A stretch of DNA of 56,387 nt from Allohoeflea poritis. Lineage in GTDB: Bacteria; Pseudomonadota; Alphaproteobacteria; Rhizobiales; Rhizobiaceae. Both the position numbers and the translations under genes were made by a program. The stretch spans positions 1 to 56,387 of the forward strand of contig NZ_JAPJZH010000024.1 of assembly GCF_027889715.1 (NCBI RefSeq). The letters are read 5' to 3'. Shown here piece by piece: positions 18,813 through 27,501 of the stretch. How positions within the stretch are numbered: position 1 is the first letter of the stretch; each line of letters starts with the position of its first letter. The notes below the pieces were generated by a model. That model saw nothing but the letters and a program-made list of their open reading frames with translations. It ran no database searches and was not told the origin of the DNA.

Positions 18813-19868
18813 TCACCGCGATGCGATGAGTGGCCAAAGCTCATCTGCACCTTGTTTTGCAATTTCATTGCCGAGCTCAATCGCCCAGTCGGATTCGCTG
18901 CCGAACTGATCTCGCCAGCCCCAAATACGTCTGGAGTAGCGGCTGAGAACATATTCCGCGGTGTAACCGGTCGCGCCATGTGCTTGGTGGGCAATGGTTG
19001 ATCCGAGCGAGGCGGCCTCGCCGACTCGAATTTTGGCCGATGCACATTCCAAGAGGAGTGCCGGATCATCGTCGTCTTTGATCGTATCGAGTGCATCTGC
19101 CGCCGAGGCGACGGCCGAGTTCGCTGCTGCTACCTCGCACGCCAGGGTCGCAAGGTTTTGCTGGACTGCCTGAAACTTTGACAAGGTCCGTCCAAATGCA
19201 GAGCGCACTTGGACATAATCAGTGGTAATCTCTAACATCGCTTCCAGGGCGCCGGCCATTTGTGCGGCATAGGCCACCGCACCCAGGAACTGAGCGCGGC
19301 GCCTGGAGACAATATTTGGTCCTGCGCTAATGGGCGTTACGCGGCTTAAGTCAATGTCGCCAATTGGATCGGGCGATGTTCCGGGTTTTACCTGAACGAT
19401 GCAGTCGTCCGGGCGGACAACCACCGCTCGAATGCCCTGCGGGCTCGTAGCCATTACCACCAGTTGATCGCATTGCGAAGCAAAGTTAATCGACCTAACT
19501 GTCCCGACCAACCGGCCGTGTTGTGTTAAGTGAATCGAGTCGCCGGGGTGCTGTGGGGCCACCGAGAGCGCCAATTCAGACGGCGCAGAGCCCGACATTG
19601 CCAGAAGCCAGTTTGAAAGCATCGTCTCGGCCAAAGGAACCGGGGAGGCGTGCTTTCCACCTATCTTGAGGATCGCGAATGCCTGCATCAGCGTCAGACC
19701 CGCTCCACCGAGGGACTCGGGCACCAATGCAAACGTAAGACCATTTTCCACTAGCAAGGACCAAAGCCGTGCATTGGTTTCAGAACTCTCTGCGACCACG
19801 CCCGCTGATTGATCATAATGATCTTGGAAAAAACGATCAGCGGCCTCGGTCAGCAAACTATCAAGCAT
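18813..19868 (-). CDS. acyl-CoA dehydrogenase, short (likely non-catalytic partner)
   Basis: This 351-residue acyl-CoA dehydrogenase-fold protein has the helical N-terminal domain (LLVENGLTFALVPESLGGAG), a shortened beta domain, and the C-terminal helical bundle (VRSAFGRTLSKFQAVQQNLA, AHQAHGATGYTAEYVLSRYS). The G-T-x-E or G-A-T-E catalytic Glu motif of the full-length paralogues is missing at the C-terminus. Short subunits of this kind form alpha2beta2 enzymes with a full-length partner in steroid and terpenoid side-chain oxidation (known for FadE families). A GntR-type box lies about 66 bp upstream. Confidence 0.82.
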   Translation of the reverse strand: MLDSLLTEAADRFFQDHYDQSAGVVAESSETNARLWSLLVENGLTFALVPESLGGAGLTLMQAFAILKIGGKHASPVPLAETMLSNWLLAMSGSAPSELALSVAPQHPGDSIHLTQHGRLVGTVRSINFASQCDQLVVMATSPQGIRAVVVRPDDCIVQVKPGTSPDPIGDIDLSRVTPISAGPNIVSRRRAQFLGAVAYAAQMAGALEAMLEITTDYVQVRSAFGRTLSKFQAVQQNLATLACEVAAANSAVASAADALDTIKDDDDPALLLECASAKIRVGEAASLGSTIAHQAHGATGYTAEYVLSRYSRRIWGWRDQFGSESDWAIELGNEIAKQGADELWPLIASR

Positions 19869-20604
19869 TACATGTCATCCAAATGGTTCCGCAAAAATGG
19901 AATTTTCAGTGACTAATCCATCTTTGGATAAAAAGTAAGACCTTTTTATTGAAAGTATGCAAAAAGGTGGTTTATGTCTGATGAGGTTCACACGGGGGGC
20001 AACTCGCTGCCGCCGCGTGAGATCGCTTTGGCGCGCTGTTTGTTTGGGTGAAAAACGCCCCACAGGCGCGTTTGATATTGGAGTGACTACGCTGTTGAGG
20101 TCGTCCGCGGGCCCGATCAATACAGTATTTGCTCCTGAAGAAGAGAGATAGGTACTCAATGCGACAACCCAACATGTCCTTCGGTGATTTGGTTGAGTTG
20201 CTTCTGGATGACGCCAATGATGGCGAAGTTTTCGCGACCATGGGCTTGTTGTCAAATGGCTGTACGGCGGTGCTGGAATATGCCCGACCATACGCCCTAG
20301 ATCTTGATAGCTTGGCAGCCTCGCGGCGCAGGTATGAGCACTTGGCAACGATTAAGGCGGACACGGAGGCCGCGCCAACACACAATCCCAAAACAGGCAA
20401 ATTTGTTTGGTCGCGCGGTGACAATCGCTTCGGATGGCAGTGTTACCTGGGGGGATTTTACGGCACCGGGTGTCGCGTCGCCCATTTTTTGCCGGCGCTT
20501 AAGTGGGATCTTTCCATGCTGCCGGCCGTGTAGATCTGCAGGAAGCAATCCAGAGCTGGCACTGATTGACAAAGACAGGGCTTAAGAAAAGGGAGAGAAG
20601 CTGT
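19869..20604. other. 736-bp gap with decayed coding traces
   Basis: Apart from box A, no intact gene was recognised. Short plus-strand stretches look once-coding, for example MSDEVHTGGNSLPPREIALA from 19976, ending at a stop 25 codons on, and a 124-codon frame from ATG 20160 to 20533 without a known domain. A small unrecognised gene cannot be excluded. The thiolase-like gene begins at 20605. Confidence 0.4.
19934..19942. promoter_or_regulatory. degenerate GntR box A
   Basis: The sequence AGTAAGACC, flanked by A- and T-runs, is one base off the GGTAAGACC core found at other promoters here. It lies about 66 bp upstream of the acyl-CoA dehydrogenase start. Confidence 0.45.
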
Positions 20605-21777
20605 ATGACATCAAACCATCTGGCCTTTATTGCTGGCGCATTTGAGCATCCCACACGCAAGGCGATTGATAAGACGGTTGCCCAGTTACATGCCGAGTCC
20701 GCACTGGGTGCGCTGGCGGATGCCGGCCTAACCAAAGAAGATGTTGACGGTTATTTCTGCGCTGGCGATGCGCCTGGCTTGGGCGGCATGTCGATTGCCG
20801 AGTACCTGAACTTGAATCTGACACATACCGATAGCACGGAGACTGGAGGTTCATCATACCTGATTCACGTCGGACATGCTGTGCAAGCCATTGCGCAGGG
20901 TAAGTGCAAAGTTGCGTTGATCACTTTGGCTGGACGCCCTCGTGCCGATGGCGCGACGATGGCTCAGGCAACTCCGAGGGCATTGTTGCCGCCCGAAGAG
21001 AGTTTTGAAAGGCCCTACGGTCCGGTTATTCCGGCCTTGTATGCCATGGCAGCAAAGCGGCACATGTATGAGTACGGAACGACGTCGGAACAACTGGCGT
21101 GGATCAAGGTCGCAGCGTCACATCACGCCCAGCACAACAAGCATGCAATGCTGCGCGACGTTGTGTCCGTAGAAGAGGTCATAAATTCGCCGATCATAGC
21201 GGACCCGATTCACCGGTTGGACTGTTGCGTGGTCAGTGACGGCGGCGGCGCGGTGATTGTTGTCTCGCCAGAGGTTGCGCGCGACCTGGGGGACCGTTGC
21301 GTTGGCATTAAAGCGCACGCTGAAGCAGTCAAGCACCTGTCGGGCGGGTATTTTGACTTGACCTTCACCGGCGCTGTGGTCACTGGCCCCAAAGCATTTG
21401 CCGAAGCTGGCATTGTTCCCACTGACATCGACTACGCCTCAATTTACGACAGCTTCACGATCACGGTTCTCGAAACTGTCGAGGATTTGGGTTTTTGCCA
21501 GAAAGGAAAAGGAGGTGCATTTGTTGCAGATGGAAACCTGATTTCCGGCGTTGGCAAACTACCTTTCAACACAGACGGTGGGGGGCTGTGCAACAACCAT
21601 CCAACTAACCGCGGGGGGATGACCAAAGTGATCGAGGCAGTCCGGCAACTACGTGGCGAGGCCCATCCCAATGTGCAGGTTAATAACTGCGGTTTGGCAC
21701 TGGTTCACGGCACCGGCGGTGCAATCTCAACAAGAATGGGCAGTGCAACCCTGATTCTTGAAAGGAACGACGCATGA
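20605..21777 (+). CDS. thiolase-fold protein lacking the thiolase cysteines (Ltp2-like)
   Basis: These 390 residues have thiolase-superfamily layout: DSTETGGSSYLIHVGHAVQAI in the region where thiolases carry the nucleophilic Cys (quoted in part: TGGSSYL, 80-86), ASIYDSFTITVLETVEDLGF, GGGLCNNHPTNRGGM, and a final LVHGTGG where the second Cys is expected. Both catalytic Cys positions are replaced. The next gene overlaps by 4 bp and encodes a DUF35 protein, an arrangement known for the steroid side-chain retro-aldolase Ltp2-ChsH2. A carbon-carbon lyase acting on a beta-hydroxyacyl-CoA is more likely than a true thiolase, but this is inference. GGGAG precedes the ATG at 20605. Confidence 0.82.
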   Translation: MTSNHLAFIAGAFEHPTRKAIDKTVAQLHAESALGALADAGLTKEDVDGYFCAGDAPGLGGMSIAEYLNLNLTHTDSTETGGSSYLIHVGHAVQAIAQGKCKVALITLAGRPRADGATMAQATPRALLPPEESFERPYGPVIPALYAMAAKRHMYEYGTTSEQLAWIKVAASHHAQHNKHAMLRDVVSVEEVINSPIIADPIHRLDCCVVSDGGGAVIVVSPEVARDLGDRCVGIKAHAEAVKHLSGGYFDLTFTGAVVTGPKAFAEAGIVPTDIDYASIYDSFTITVLETVEDLGFCQKGKGGAFVADGNLISGVGKLPFNTDGGGLCNNHPTNRGGMTKVIEAVRQLRGEAHPNVQVNNCGLALVHGTGGAISTRMGSATLILERNDA

Positions 21778-22163
21778 TGCAGGATCGAACTTACCCTGAT
21801 CCAACACCAAACCTGGAAACCGAGCCTTTCTGGGCTGCGGCGAAGGATGAAAAGCTACTCCTCAAATACTGTAGAACTTGTGGCAAGGCCCACTATTATC
21901 CCCGAGCGGTTTGTCCACTTTGCGGAAGCACCGAAACGGAATGGCGTGAGGCATCCGGCAGGGGTGAGATATACAGTTTCACCCAGTTTCGCCGGGCGCC
22001 CGTTCCCTATGTGTTGGCCTATGTGACGCTCATAGAAGGGCCGGCCATGCTTACAAACGTCGTCGACTGCGAATTTGATGATCTGAAAATCGGCCAACCG
22101 GTGGGCGTGACCTTTCGCGATACACAGGCTGGTTTCAAACTCCCGGTTTTTCGCCCGGTTTGA
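21774..22163 (+). CDS. DUF35 zinc-ribbon/OB-fold protein, partner of the thiolase-like gene
   Basis: This 129-residue protein has a four-cysteine zinc ribbon (CRTCGKAHYYPRAVCPLCGS) followed by an OB-fold half (GEIYSFTQFRRAPVPYVLAY). DUF35 proteins bind thiolase-like enzymes and acyl-CoA substrates; ChsH2 is the studied example. The gene overlaps the preceding gene by 4 bp, so the two proteins are expected to be made in equal amounts and form a complex. Confidence 0.88.
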   Translation: MMQDRTYPDPTPNLETEPFWAAAKDEKLLLKYCRTCGKAHYYPRAVCPLCGSTETEWREASGRGEIYSFTQFRRAPVPYVLAYVTLIEGPAMLTNVVDCEFDDLKIGQPVGVTFRDTQAGFKLPVFRPV

Positions 22164-22499
22164 CAATGGCAACATCGTCGCCCTTGTCTTGATGGTTGAC
22201 ATAGGATCAGGGCAGGGCGGATCAGTTCAGGCTGGACCGCCATGAAGCGTTTGGTGTGCGCGATTGCGTAATCCTGCCGAAGATAGCGGCATCGCGAAAA
22301 TCCGACGCTTCTTCGGGTCGTAGCGTTTTAGAATTTGAATTCGTGCCCGCAGGCACCCGTTGGAAAAGACAGCGCCACGTGAGTCAATTTCGACGAGATG
22401 AGGATGTAATTGATCACCAATCGACGCCAAGTAATATAAACCCTGCCAACGGATGAAGTTGTTGATCGGCAATCTCCACGCCAAGCTCAGCACTTACCA
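22164..22499. other. gap after the DUF35 gene
   Basis: No intact gene is visible. The minus strand here may contain a badly decayed RibF C-terminus (a SFPTG stretch resembles the GFPTAN motif), but the match is too weak to annotate. Confidence 0.35.
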
Positions 22500-23108
22500 A
22501 ACTGGGTTCCCATGGGCGTCCCAACATTATTATCGCCATGCGATATTATAGCCATGGCGATATCACCTTGATGAAGTGCGGCCTGAACGGACGTCGAAGA
22601 GAAAGCACCCAGTTTCGACACTACAGTCGTCAAAATCGATCTTTTACCAGCCAGCTCCGCCAATTTGCGGGTGCGACCCGTACGGTTAATTCCGAAGCGA
22701 AAGCCCGAACCGACCACCACATGTTTGACACTCAGCCCGCTGAATAGGATCTCAGCAACTAATTCTTGGGGTATCATTGAGCGGAATAGTTCATCGAACC
22801 GTGGCTGAAACAGCAACTGGATATTCTGGCACTTTGCAAAATCAATTTTTGCTCGGCTACAGCTGCTGATGTCCCAAGTGGAATCCGTCGAGATTGCCGA
22901 TGGCCAACACCGCACCGCGTAGGTGATCCCCGACATTTGTGGCATCCTCGAGCACTACCAGCTCGGGTTTCTCAAGGCGGTTCATTTCGCGGGCGTATTC
23001 CCGTGGACGGGAATTCTGTTCGTCAGCATTTGCTATTGAAGCCATTTTGTCCGCGGTTCCATCATGTTTGCCATGTCTCGTTCGATAATGGGATCCATTT
23101 TTCGGCAT
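22500..23108 (-). pseudogene. ribF: broken ribF (FAD synthetase) gene
   Basis: Two pieces in different minus-strand frames together resemble RibF. The N-terminal piece (ending near 22857) reads LRGAVLAIGNLDGFHLGHQQ, the nucleotide-binding motif of RibF, then stops. The second piece (22945 to about 22500) continues with RFDELF, IPQELVAEIL, KHVVVGSGFRFG and GAFSSTSVQAALHQGDI, the later adenylyltransferase motifs in correct order. About 50 residues and a frame are lost at the junction. The C-terminal kinase domain is not clearly recognisable in 22227-22490. It lies downstream of, and in line with, a FAD monooxygenase gene. Confidence 0.78.
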
Positions 23109-23156
23109 GTTGCCGGTCGAGAATTCAGCAATCCAAGAGATGCCAAGGCCTTGTCG

Positions 23157-24842
23157 TTAGCGGCCGGACGATCGTTTTGCATCTTGAGCGCCGAGACTTG
23201 ATCTTTTCCCAACTACCTTTTCGAGAACAAAGGACGGGTCGAGCGGTAGATGTTCGTTTCGCCAGGCTACGTGGCCATCCGGCCGGACCAACACAAACCG
23301 TCGATCATAAATGTTGGCGATATCGGGCTGATCAACGAGCAGAACTTCAAATGGTATGCCAAGTTCCTTGGCCTGCACGGCAAATGCTTCCTCGGCGGCG
23401 CGCCGATCAACATCGGTAAATGTCAACAACACAAAGCCGCCGCCAAAAAAGTCGATCATTGAGCGACCGTCCCGTAGCCAAGCATGTGGCGCTCGCGCAC
23501 CCGGGCGACTTGTCTGATTGTATATTATGGCTTCTTCGTATTCTTTCGCGATAAGGTCGGGATCTTCGCCTTCTTCATATATAATAATATCTGAGTTCAT
23601 ATACCGATTGCCAAGATGCATGTTTAGCGAGAACCATTCTCTGCGCAAGCCTTCATCAAAATACTTCCGCAGCCGGCGGCGTTGTTCCCGGCCCTCGTCG
23701 CTTTCCTTGAACATCTCCTCGGTCGCTGCCGCCGCTTTCATCGTGTTGAGGTTTCCGGTAGAAAACTGCGTAAACCGCGCTGCAATGGGAATTCGTTCCT
23801 GATCATAAGATCTTAACAGGGCTTCCTTGTCGCCCCAGCCTTGCAGTATCGCAGATAGCTTCCATGCCAGATCAACCGCGTCACCAATTCCCGTATTCAT
23901 GCCCAGGCCGGCGGTGGGCGATGTACGGTGGCAAGCATCGCCACATAGTATCACGCGACCGGAATGGTACCGATCTGCTACCAACTCTGATCGAATCCAC
24001 GGCATAATGGAGATGACAGTCAGGTCGAATTTTTTTCCAACCATTTTGTAGGCGAATTCGGCCACTTCCTCCTCGTTGTAAAGGGGTTGCGGGTTCTTGT
24101 CGCCGATTATCGACATTCGCCATCTGTCGCGGCCGTCTATGGCTACGATTGTTCCCCACGCCCCATCAGGCCCCACGAACATGTAACGATATCCCGGCGT
24201 CTTATCATGGAGATCGTTGAAACCTTGTGCTTCGAATATCACGTTGGTTGTGTAAGTGAGGACTCCGGCGCCGTGCATTTCAATGCCGAGCTCGTCTCTT
24301 ATTCCAGAGTTGCCTCCGTCACACCCGACCAGGAACTGCGCAGAGATTTGCTTGGTCTCACCAGTCTTCAGGCACGAAATTTTGGCGACCACATGATCGC
24401 TTTTCTGTTCATGCTCCAAATACTTTAAACCATAGTGGATCTCGGCGCCCTTTTCTCGCGCGAATTCTGTCAGGACAGGATCAAAGAAATTCTGCGGACA
24501 GCGCTCCCGTGTCACCGGGCTTTGTGCCGGGGGGATTTCACGACTCATCGAAGGCATTATTTGTCGACCTATTTCAAAGCCGGTCATGGTTGTGAGGAAA
24601 ACATTATCCTGCGGATAGTCGCGATTATAACCAGCATTGTGGACCCGTTCGGTGAGACCCCAGCGCCTCATATACTCCATCGTTCGAATGCCCACCATAT
24701 CCATCTTTGGTTGTCCGGCCGTGCCGTCGTTCATATCGACAAGTGTTACTTCATGGCCGCGGTTCGACAAATCACCCGCTAGGGCAAGCCCGACCGGCCC
24801 CGCTCCTACAACAAGGATTTCTGTTTCAACTTTGAATGTCAT
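23157..24842 (-). CDS. class A FAD-dependent aromatic monooxygenase
   Basis: This 561-residue flavoprotein of the phenol hydroxylase/MhpA/TfdB group has the GxGxxG FAD motif in EILVVGAGPVGLALAGDL, the NAD(P)H/FAD DG motif region VGCDGGNSGIRDELG, and the second FAD motif VILCGDACHRTSPTAGLGMN. A C-terminal thioredoxin-like domain ends RPDGHVAWR, typical of this group. It probably hydroxylates a phenolic or hydroxybenzoate-type ring to make a substrate for the gentisate-type dioxygenase encoded 3.6 kb upstream. The ATG at 24842 directly precedes the flavin motif; further upstream codons look non-coding. A GntR-type box lies 237 bp upstream. Confidence 0.86.
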   Translation of the reverse strand: MTFKVETEILVVGAGPVGLALAGDLSNRGHEVTLVDMNDGTAGQPKMDMVGIRTMEYMRRWGLTERVHNAGYNRDYPQDNVFLTTMTGFEIGRQIMPSMSREIPPAQSPVTRERCPQNFFDPVLTEFAREKGAEIHYGLKYLEHEQKSDHVVAKISCLKTGETKQISAQFLVGCDGGNSGIRDELGIEMHGAGVLTYTTNVIFEAQGFNDLHDKTPGYRYMFVGPDGAWGTIVAIDGRDRWRMSIIGDKNPQPLYNEEEVAEFAYKMVGKKFDLTVISIMPWIRSELVADRYHSGRVILCGDACHRTSPTAGLGMNTGIGDAVDLAWKLSAILQGWGDKEALLRSYDQERIPIAARFTQFSTGNLNTMKAAAATEEMFKESDEGREQRRRLRKYFDEGLRREWFSLNMHLGNRYMNSDIIIYEEGEDPDLIAKEYEEAIIYNQTSRPGARAPHAWLRDGRSMIDFFGGGFVLLTFTDVDRRAAEEAFAVQAKELGIPFEVLLVDQPDIANIYDRRFVLVRPDGHVAWRNEHLPLDPSFVLEKVVGKRSSLGAQDAKRSSGR

Positions 24843-25221
24843 CGGCTTCGTGCTCTTTTTTGTTGTGACAGGGCCAATCATCGACTTAGCCTGCTGATTG
24901 ATTGAGTGGTTTCGAACCAATAGCTAACTGATCTCATCGGGTGCGTTAGATGGGTTTAAGGGAACAGTTTCCCAGGTTTGGAGCTCGGTCTTCGGGTTGG
25001 AAGTCAAAGTCATCATTTGCAGGCCCCGTTGCGGGATTCCGCAAAATCTTGCGTTTACGGTTTTACACTTTGGCAAATGGTAAGACCAAGGTCAATGAAC
25101 CTTGAATAACTATGTCTTGATTCCGACAAGCAAATTGTCAGCCCGTGCTCATCTGCCGGCTTTTATGCTCGCCATCAGCGGCCGCCTTGTTGATTGGCGT
25201 CGCCGCAAGTCAACAATACAG
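24843..25221. other. promoter gap of the monooxygenase
   Basis: No gene is visible in this 379-bp stretch. It holds GntR box B (25079-25089) and probably the promoter of the minus-strand monooxygenase. Confidence 0.5.
25079..25089. promoter_or_regulatory. GntR box B (TGGTAAGACCA)
   Basis: TGGTAAGACCA matches the core of the PdhR/FadR-type operator (TGGTnnnACCA). It stands alone in the gap before the monooxygenase gene. Confidence 0.65.
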
Positions 25222-25836
25222 CTAGAAAGGACGTGATTTTTGCCTTCTTGCCAGCGCCTTGCCGCGCCGAGATCCAAGTCTTTTCGATTGATCGAGCCAC
25301 CGGGAGCGTTTTCCCTCCGATGAGTTAGCAATCGGCCCGAAAGTGAATATCCGGGTTGGAGAAACACCGGCTGGCTTTAGCATGGCACGTTTAATCAGAT
25401 TGTGTCCCGGCGCGCCCAAGACCCATTTGTAAAGCCTTGGAGGTGTGTCCATCGTGACAATCACATCTGCGGACCGGCCGGTAAGATGCCGCTTGGGAAG
25501 CAAAGTTCCTGGTTCGAATTCGAACGCCCAGTTCTTTCCAAAGACCTGTTCCAAAAAACCTTTTAATCGGGCCGGCATCGCACCCAACCATGTTGGGTAG
25601 GCGAACACGATATGGGCAGCAGAACGAATCCGGTTTCTGGCGTCTTCGAACACCGGGTCCAACGGTCCTGGTCGGCCAGACGGGGTTGCGTCGAAGGGCA
25701 TTTGCGACAGATCCATGAAGTCAACTTCGCAGCCTGAATCGCGTACACCTTCGGCATATGCCTCGGCCAGGGCACCACCGTAGCTCTTGATCGTTGGAAA
25801 ACCGAAAATAATGAGAATCTTCGAGGGAGCGCCCAT
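25222..25836 (-). CDS. NAD(P)H-dependent flavodoxin-fold oxidoreductase
   Basis: This 204-residue flavodoxin-like protein of the NQO/KefF family starts KILIIFGFPTIKSYGGALA and has the FMN-loop FAYPTWLGAMPARLKGFLEQVF, plus VTMDTPPRLYKWVLGAPG. It probably reduces a quinone or supplies reduced flavin. Its ATG lies one base after the stop of the flavoprotein gene upstream, so the two are cotranscribed. The basic C-terminal tail (LGSRRGKALARRQKSRPF) is a little longer than usual. Confidence 0.8.
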   Translation of the reverse strand: MGAPSKILIIFGFPTIKSYGGALAEAYAEGVRDSGCEVDFMDLSQMPFDATPSGRPGPLDPVFEDARNRIRSAAHIVFAYPTWLGAMPARLKGFLEQVFGKNWAFEFEPGTLLPKRHLTGRSADVIVTMDTPPRLYKWVLGAPGHNLIKRAMLKPAGVSPTRIFTFGPIANSSEGKRSRWLDQSKRLGSRRGKALARRQKSRPF

Positions 25837-25837
25837 G

Positions 25838-27283
25838 CTACTTCACCGGTTTTTGTCGAATGGCGCCGTTCGCGGCTACGCGCCCGAAGATCACGGACTT
25901 TGAAAGCGAAGAGCCGCTCATATATCCACTGCCGTGAAAACCGCCGACGCATTCACCAGCCGCGAATAAACCCTCTATCGGATTGCCGAAAACGTCCAAC
26001 ACTTCCATGTTCCGGGTTACCCGTAAGCCGCAATAAGTCGCCAGCATAGCCGTCGTGCATGGATAGATGTAAAATGGAGCTGAATCGATTTTGGAAAGCG
26101 TACCCCAGCCGCGACCGAGGCTGGTTCGCCCGAAGACGGTATCACCGCCTGCATCGACGTCGCGATTGTATTTTTCAATGGTTTTGGTAAGCACGTTGCC
26201 ATCCAAGCCTACCAGCTCGGCGAGCGCTTCGATGGTATCGGCTTTTTTTACCAATCCCAGTTCGAGCGCTCCTTCGAAGTCGTTCGCATTCGGCGCTTTA
26301 CGAGATTGATCCATGATTGACTGATCCCAAACTTGGAACCCGATGGAACGTTGTTGATCGAGGCAGATTTCGCCAAGTTTTTTGTAAGAAATCGACTCGT
26401 CTGCAAATCGTTCGCCGTTCAGATTTACCGCCACGGCGCCACGGTAAATGGCAAGACGCAACAGTGCTTCGCTCGCCTTGGGAGGATTGTCTTCGGGATA
26501 GTTGTTGAGCGAAACGCCAAAGGTTCCATTTAAGAACGCCGTATCGACAAAGTCCGCGCCTAGCTTCCACGCCATCAACAATCCGTCGCCGGAATTTCCT
26601 TCGCCCCCCAACCGTAAAGCCCGCGCCATGCTCGGAGCGAATTTGGCGATCAGTTCGGCATTTCTGGAAAACCCACCGGTGGCGATCACAACGCCAAGTC
26701 GTGCGTTGACAGTTTCGCGCAATCCATTGTGGTCGATTGTAGCGCCGCTGACACGGCCATCGCCGTCAACGTACAAATTGGTAGCCGAAGCGTTGTTTAG
26801 ATAGGTGATGCGGTCATCATCCAACACACGTTGGTGCAGGGCGTCCATCAGCTGCTGCGGATCTGTTGCGTGGGTGCGTGGTACAGATTGATTGGAGCTT
26901 AAAGTGACGGGATGAAAAACGACCCCGTTCGCCAACAGCCAGTCAAAGGCTTCAGATTGATGTTCCATGTAGAGCGATACAAGCTGCGGATCTGCTGCGT
27001 TTCCGGACGCCGCCATGATGTCATCGGCCATGGTTTGAGCGGTATCTTCGAAGCCTGCAGCTCGCTGGGCAGCAGTGCCCGCAAATGCAAATGATCCGCT
27101 GCTTTGAACCGTGCTTCCGCCATATTCGGCGTTTTTCTCAACAAGAAGCACTTTGAACCCTTGACCGGCCGCCTCAAGAGCGGCGCTATGGCCCGCAAGA
27201 CCGCCTCCCAAAACCAGAAGTTCACACTCTTCCAATGCATGTATGCGTACGTCGTTCGTCATAACACTCTCAGCCCTACTCAT
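25838..27283 (-). CDS. FAD-dependent fumarate-reductase-like oxidoreductase
   Basis: This 481-residue FAD_binding_2 family protein has ECELLVLGGGLAGHSAALEA (dinucleotide fold), EKNAEYGGSTVQSSGSFAFA, and the C-terminal GLFAAGECVGGFHGSGYMSG that closes the FAD site. The family includes fumarate reductase, urocanate reductase, tricarballylate dehydrogenase and ketosteroid dehydrogenases: all move hydrogens across a C-C bond next to a carbonyl. The exact substrate is unknown. No haem motif or Sec signal is visible, so it is likely cytoplasmic. The start at 27283 (AAAGG eight bases upstream) or 27262 is plausible. GntR box C lies 50 bp upstream. Confidence 0.85.
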   Translation of the reverse strand: MSRAESVMTNDVRIHALEECELLVLGGGLAGHSAALEAAGQGFKVLLVEKNAEYGGSTVQSSGSFAFAGTAAQRAAGFEDTAQTMADDIMAASGNAADPQLVSLYMEHQSEAFDWLLANGVVFHPVTLSSNQSVPRTHATDPQQLMDALHQRVLDDDRITYLNNASATNLYVDGDGRVSGATIDHNGLRETVNARLGVVIATGGFSRNAELIAKFAPSMARALRLGGEGNSGDGLLMAWKLGADFVDTAFLNGTFGVSLNNYPEDNPPKASEALLRLAIYRGAVAVNLNGERFADESISYKKLGEICLDQQRSIGFQVWDQSIMDQSRKAPNANDFEGALELGLVKKADTIEALAELVGLDGNVLTKTIEKYNRDVDAGGDTVFGRTSLGRGWGTLSKIDSAPFYIYPCTTAMLATYCGLRVTRNMEVLDVFGNPIEGLFAAGECVGGFHGSGYMSGSSLSKSVIFGRVAANGAIRQKPVK

Positions 27284-27332
27284 TGGCGTCGGCCTTTCAC
27301 AGTTTGCCGTGCGTTTCTCTAGAGTAGACAAA

Positions 27333-27343
27333 TGGTATTACCA
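27333..27343. promoter_or_regulatory. GntR box C (TGGTATTACCA)
   Basis: The box sits in a perfect 17-bp palindrome, AAATGGTATTACCATTT (27330-27346), 50 bp upstream of the flavoprotein start. It is the most symmetrical member of the set. Confidence 0.7.
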
Positions 27344-27501
27344 TTTAATTTGGCGGATATGGATTGTCAATCAAGCTTAACATCGAACCACCGAATGTTC
27401 CGACATTGGTCGGGCCCGCAGTGGTGCTTAACTCGAGTTTTAAAAGCAATGGCTGCACTCGAAAGACGACCGGCGGCAGGCGATCCGTGATTGGAACTGA
27501 A

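Noticed and set aside
20160-20533. Possible gene starting MRQPNMSFGDLVELLL
   Set aside because: No family was recognised and composition drifts along the frame; kept only as part of a decayed gap.
20605-21777. Plain acetyl-CoA acetyltransferase
   Set aside because: Both positions expected to carry the thiolase cysteines are replaced, so a normal thiolase label would mislead.
24907-24919. TGGTTTCGAACCA as another GntR box
   Set aside because: The TGGT and ACCA arms are five bases apart instead of three, so it does not fit the spacing of the other boxes.
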